Positions 62,329 to 64,000 of a DNA stretch of 64,000 bases are shown here, piece by piece. Source of the DNA: Paenibacillus pini JCM 16418 (GTDB lineage Bacteria > Bacillota > Bacilli > Paenibacillales > Paenibacillaceae); assembly GCF_000576305.1 (NCBI RefSeq), contig NZ_BAVZ01000003.1, positions 335,530 to 399,529 on the forward strand. Direction: 5' to 3'. Under the pieces are notes generated by a model. The model ran no database searches and had not been told where the DNA came from. It saw only the letters and a program-made list of their open reading frames with translations. The position numbers and the translations under genes are program-made. The first letter of the stretch is position 1. The number at the start of each line of letters is the position of its first letter.

Positions 62329-62617
62329 ATCTATTAATTTGCTTCTCTCGAGCTATGCGCACTCTCTTGCGAGGCAATGCTCGTGGAATGGGTTTGCTAG
62401 TAAGAATGGCTTTTACTTCTGAATATTCCATACCTTCCTCAATCATTGATGCGATATTCCGTTCAAGTTTTTGAACAGCTTTCAGCTCGTCAAGTTCAAG
62501 ATAGTCTCTTAATTCATCAGTCTTATCTGAGTCCAGTTCGTCATGTAGCTGTTTGGCTGATAATCTGAATAGTTGTACATATATTAAATTAGTGACATCA
62601 ACAAGGAACGAGTAATT
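62327..62617 (-). pseudogene. Gene fragment next to the IS remnant
   Basis: A minus-strand frame of 96 codons has no ATG, GTG or TTG near its beginning and ends in a stop codon made at the IS border (62327-62329). It reads as a charged helical protein (SAKQLHDELDSDKTDELRDY, then LERNIASMIEEGMEY). It may be the remains of a gene cut by the insertion. Family not recognised. Confidence 0.35.
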
Positions 62618-62714
62618 CTATGACTTTTTAATAATCCATCCATATGCTAACGCTCTCTTATTAATAACTTTTGTACCTCTTTAAAAAAGAGTAAACTCGC
62701 ATGTTAAATTCTGG

Positions 62715-62744
62715 TTGTTTTTAAATTATTTACCGTGCTATACT
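62715..62744 (+). promoter_or_regulatory. Probable promoter of the secreted-protein gene
   Basis: TTGTTT and TATACT with an 18-bp spacer lie about 33 bp upstream of the start at 62777. Confidence 0.45.
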
Positions 62745-62776
62745 TAACTACATATTAAATTTTAGGAGGTATACAT

Positions 62777-63121
62777 ATGAAAAATGCAAGAAAAGTCTTG
62801 ATCTTATTAACACTTTCATTTTCAATTCTTACTATTTCTTCGCTATCTTCCCAGGTTTTTGCTAATGAAGTAACAACTAATTCTTCCGCTGTGACTCAAG
62901 GAGAAATTATTTCAACTGTTAATTACAATATGCTCAGGAATTCATCTGTGAAGCTATTCAATGCCAATTCCAATGTTCAAATTCAGTCTGGCGGCAACCT
63001 TATTACAATAAGTAGCAGTGGAGTGGTTTCATCTAAAAATACTCTCGGAACAGCTGTTGTACATCATATTAATCCTAATGGAGATTACGTAAAATACATC
63101 ATAAATATAAATGCCTCTTAA
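62777..63121 (+). CDS. Small secreted protein of unknown function
   Basis: A 114-residue protein with a clear signal peptide (basic start, hydrophobic core, cleavage after VFANE-type Ala-x-Ala near residue 29). The mature part of about 85 residues is Ser/Thr/Asn-rich and likely beta-rich, without Cys. A near-perfect AGGAGG lies 7 nt before the ATG, so expression may be high. It is monocistronic, with a terminator at 63218. No family recognised. Confidence 0.78.
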   Translation: MKNARKVLILLTLSFSILTISSLSSQVFANEVTTNSSAVTQGEIISTVNYNMLRNSSVKLFNANSNVQIQSGGNLITISSSGVVSSKNTLGTAVVHHINPNGDYVKYIININAS

Positions 63122-63217
63122 TACGCTTAATAGGAATGATCTCAGATTTTAGATTCTACCAAATTCGCCATCAGCTATCACATTTGTCTTAAAATATCCT
63201 TGTTATCGTGTTACCTT

Positions 63218-63250
63218 GGAGCAACAGGTCCTAACCTGTGCTCCTTTTCT
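63218..63250 (+). terminator. Terminator after the secreted-protein gene
   Basis: GGAGCAACAGGT and ACCTGTGCTCC (one bulge, 4-nt loop) are followed by TTTTCTTT. The rest of 63122-63451 shows no supported gene. Confidence 0.8.
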
Positions 63251-63451
63251 TTACTTATTTATAAATTGAAGAGGGGTAAATGGCTCTTAACGCCTTATTA
63301 ATTTCTGAACATATAAAAGCATTTGTAGTGTATGCTCCGTTACCTCGGATGCGGTTACGTATGAGTTTTAATGTATTGATTAGCTGTTGTTCTCATCATT
63401 CCAGCTTTTACGTAATCTGGATCATCAAGTATATAAGTCACTCTTTTGATA

Positions 63452-63679
63452 ATGCGGCGCCCTGTATATCCAGATAAAAATTCAAGCTGGGTTGATACAA
63501 TATTCCCTTTATATTTCTGGCCTATGGTAATAATTCTTCTTTTTATCTATTACCAGTGGTATACAGGAGCTAAGAGTAAGATGGCTAAAGTGTTGCTTGT
63601 AGTAAGCTTCATTCCAGTAGCTTTTATTTTAATATTCTTTGCTTTTATGTTTTCATTTTCGTACGGGTACAGACCATAA
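63452..63679 (+). CDS. Possible small membrane protein
   Basis: A frame of 75 residues with two hydrophobic helices (FPLYFWPMVIILLFIYY and VLLVVSFIPVAFILIFFAFM). No clear ribosome binding site precedes the ATG at 63452 or the TTG at 63446, so the start is uncertain and the true gene could begin elsewhere or be broken. Confidence 0.4.
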   Translation: MRRPVYPDKNSSWVDTIFPLYFWPMVIILLFIYYQWYTGAKSKMAKVLLVVSFIPVAFILIFFAFMFSFSYGYRP

Positions 63680-63795
63680 GGTTTGTACTTTTTTTATCTA
63701 CTGTGTATCAGGTCTAGCCTATATGCTATTCTTGGGATTGTTATCTCTCCCTTAAGTAGTTATAAATTGGTATAATCATTTTTGAGGTGAACATT

Positions 63796-63894
63796 ATGAA
63801 TGGAAAAATATTTGTTACTATCATGGTTATTGTTTTGCTAGTAATTGGCGCTTGTGCTTTATTTGTAGCGAGTCTTATGACTAGTGTTGGTTGA
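63796..63894 (+). CDS. Tiny single-helix membrane protein
   Basis: A 32-residue peptide that is almost entirely one membrane helix (FVTIMVIVLLVIGACALFVA). TGAGGTG lies 6-7 nt before the ATG. Such peptides include small regulators of membrane proteins, but no family is recognised. Confidence 0.5.
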   Translation: MNGKIFVTIMVIVLLVIGACALFVASLMTSVG

Positions 63895-64000
63895 TAATAT
63901 TGCATTGTTGTGCTCTTCTGTGGTGTGTCATATATTCATTAGGGTTGAACATGTGAATATTGAATATTTTGAAAAATATACTGGAGAGTTTTTATTAAAT

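Noticed and set aside
63280..63477. A 65-codon plus-strand frame
   Set aside because: It overlaps the next small frame and has no protein-like hydrophobic or charge pattern. Its GGGG lies too close to the ATG.

Overview
The window reads as the chromosome of a low-GC Gram-positive spore former, most likely Paenibacillus or a close relative. The evidence is: strong AGGAGG-type ribosome binding sites with many TTG and GTG starts, two YjcZ-type Gly-rich sporulation miniproteins, a divergent lexA/yneA-like SOS locus with Bacillus-type LexA boxes, a pdhABCD operon in the Firmicute order, and a YesM/YesN-type two-component system built into a sugar ABC operon. No tRNA, rRNA or CRISPR array was seen.

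Layout. 1-8.7 kb: a partial lipoprotein, a PhnC-like ATPase, an MFS exporter, an ArsR-type regulator with a HAD phosphatase, topoisomerase III (topB) and a polyphosphate kinase 2. 8.8-17 kb: gltD, folA-thyA and the pyruvate dehydrogenase operon. 17-24.5 kb: esterase, low-molecular-weight phosphatase, TRIC-type membrane protein, thiN, a secreted NlpC/P60 peptidase, an orphan response regulator with a degenerate receiver, a ThiF/MoeB-type enzyme and a frameshifted ABC-F gene. 24.6-35.4 kb: one minus-strand operon encoding a divergent Tad/type II-secretion-like machine. It has one promoter and a hairpin leader. Its genes encode a Hanks kinase fused to a ParA-like domain, a SAF/CpaB-like protein, two degenerate CpaE-like proteins, a CpaF-like ATPase (frameshifted), a membrane protein with two T2SSF-like halves, and four small membrane-anchored pilin-like or accessory proteins. 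35.4-41.7 kb: FtsJ-like methyltransferase, ABC ATPase, thioredoxin-like protein, cREC protein, endonuclease IV, Fpg/MutM, a NagD-type phosphatase and RNase Z (frameshifted). 41.8-49.6 kb: metH, divergent mtnD, a YtkA-like lipoprotein, a HAD phosphatase, small conserved proteins, yneA-like and lexA. 49.7-56 kb: a carbohydrate ABC transporter with its YesM/YesN-type sensor and regulator. 56.2-60.4 kb: DUF2243-ctaG, YjcZ proteins around an M23 peptidase, an SRAP protein and a second LexA-box-controlled gene pair. 60.4-64 kb: an accessory tail of tiny membrane or secreted proteins and a decayed IS3-family element.

How genes work together. folA-thyA supply the thymidylate cycle. pdhABCD supplies acetyl-CoA. 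metH and mtnD both serve methionine metabolism. mutM-nfo form a base-excision repair pair. lexA/yneA and the 59.8-60.3 kb pair are DNA-damage controlled. The 24.6-35.3 kb operon is the most unusual system here.

Quality caution. Four genes (ABC-F, CpaF-like, RNase Z and the sugar-binding lipoprotein) each look broken by a single missing base, although the protein continues intact in the next frame. One of them, RNase Z, is essential in Bacillus subtilis. This pattern points to residual sequence errors at least as much as to real gene decay.
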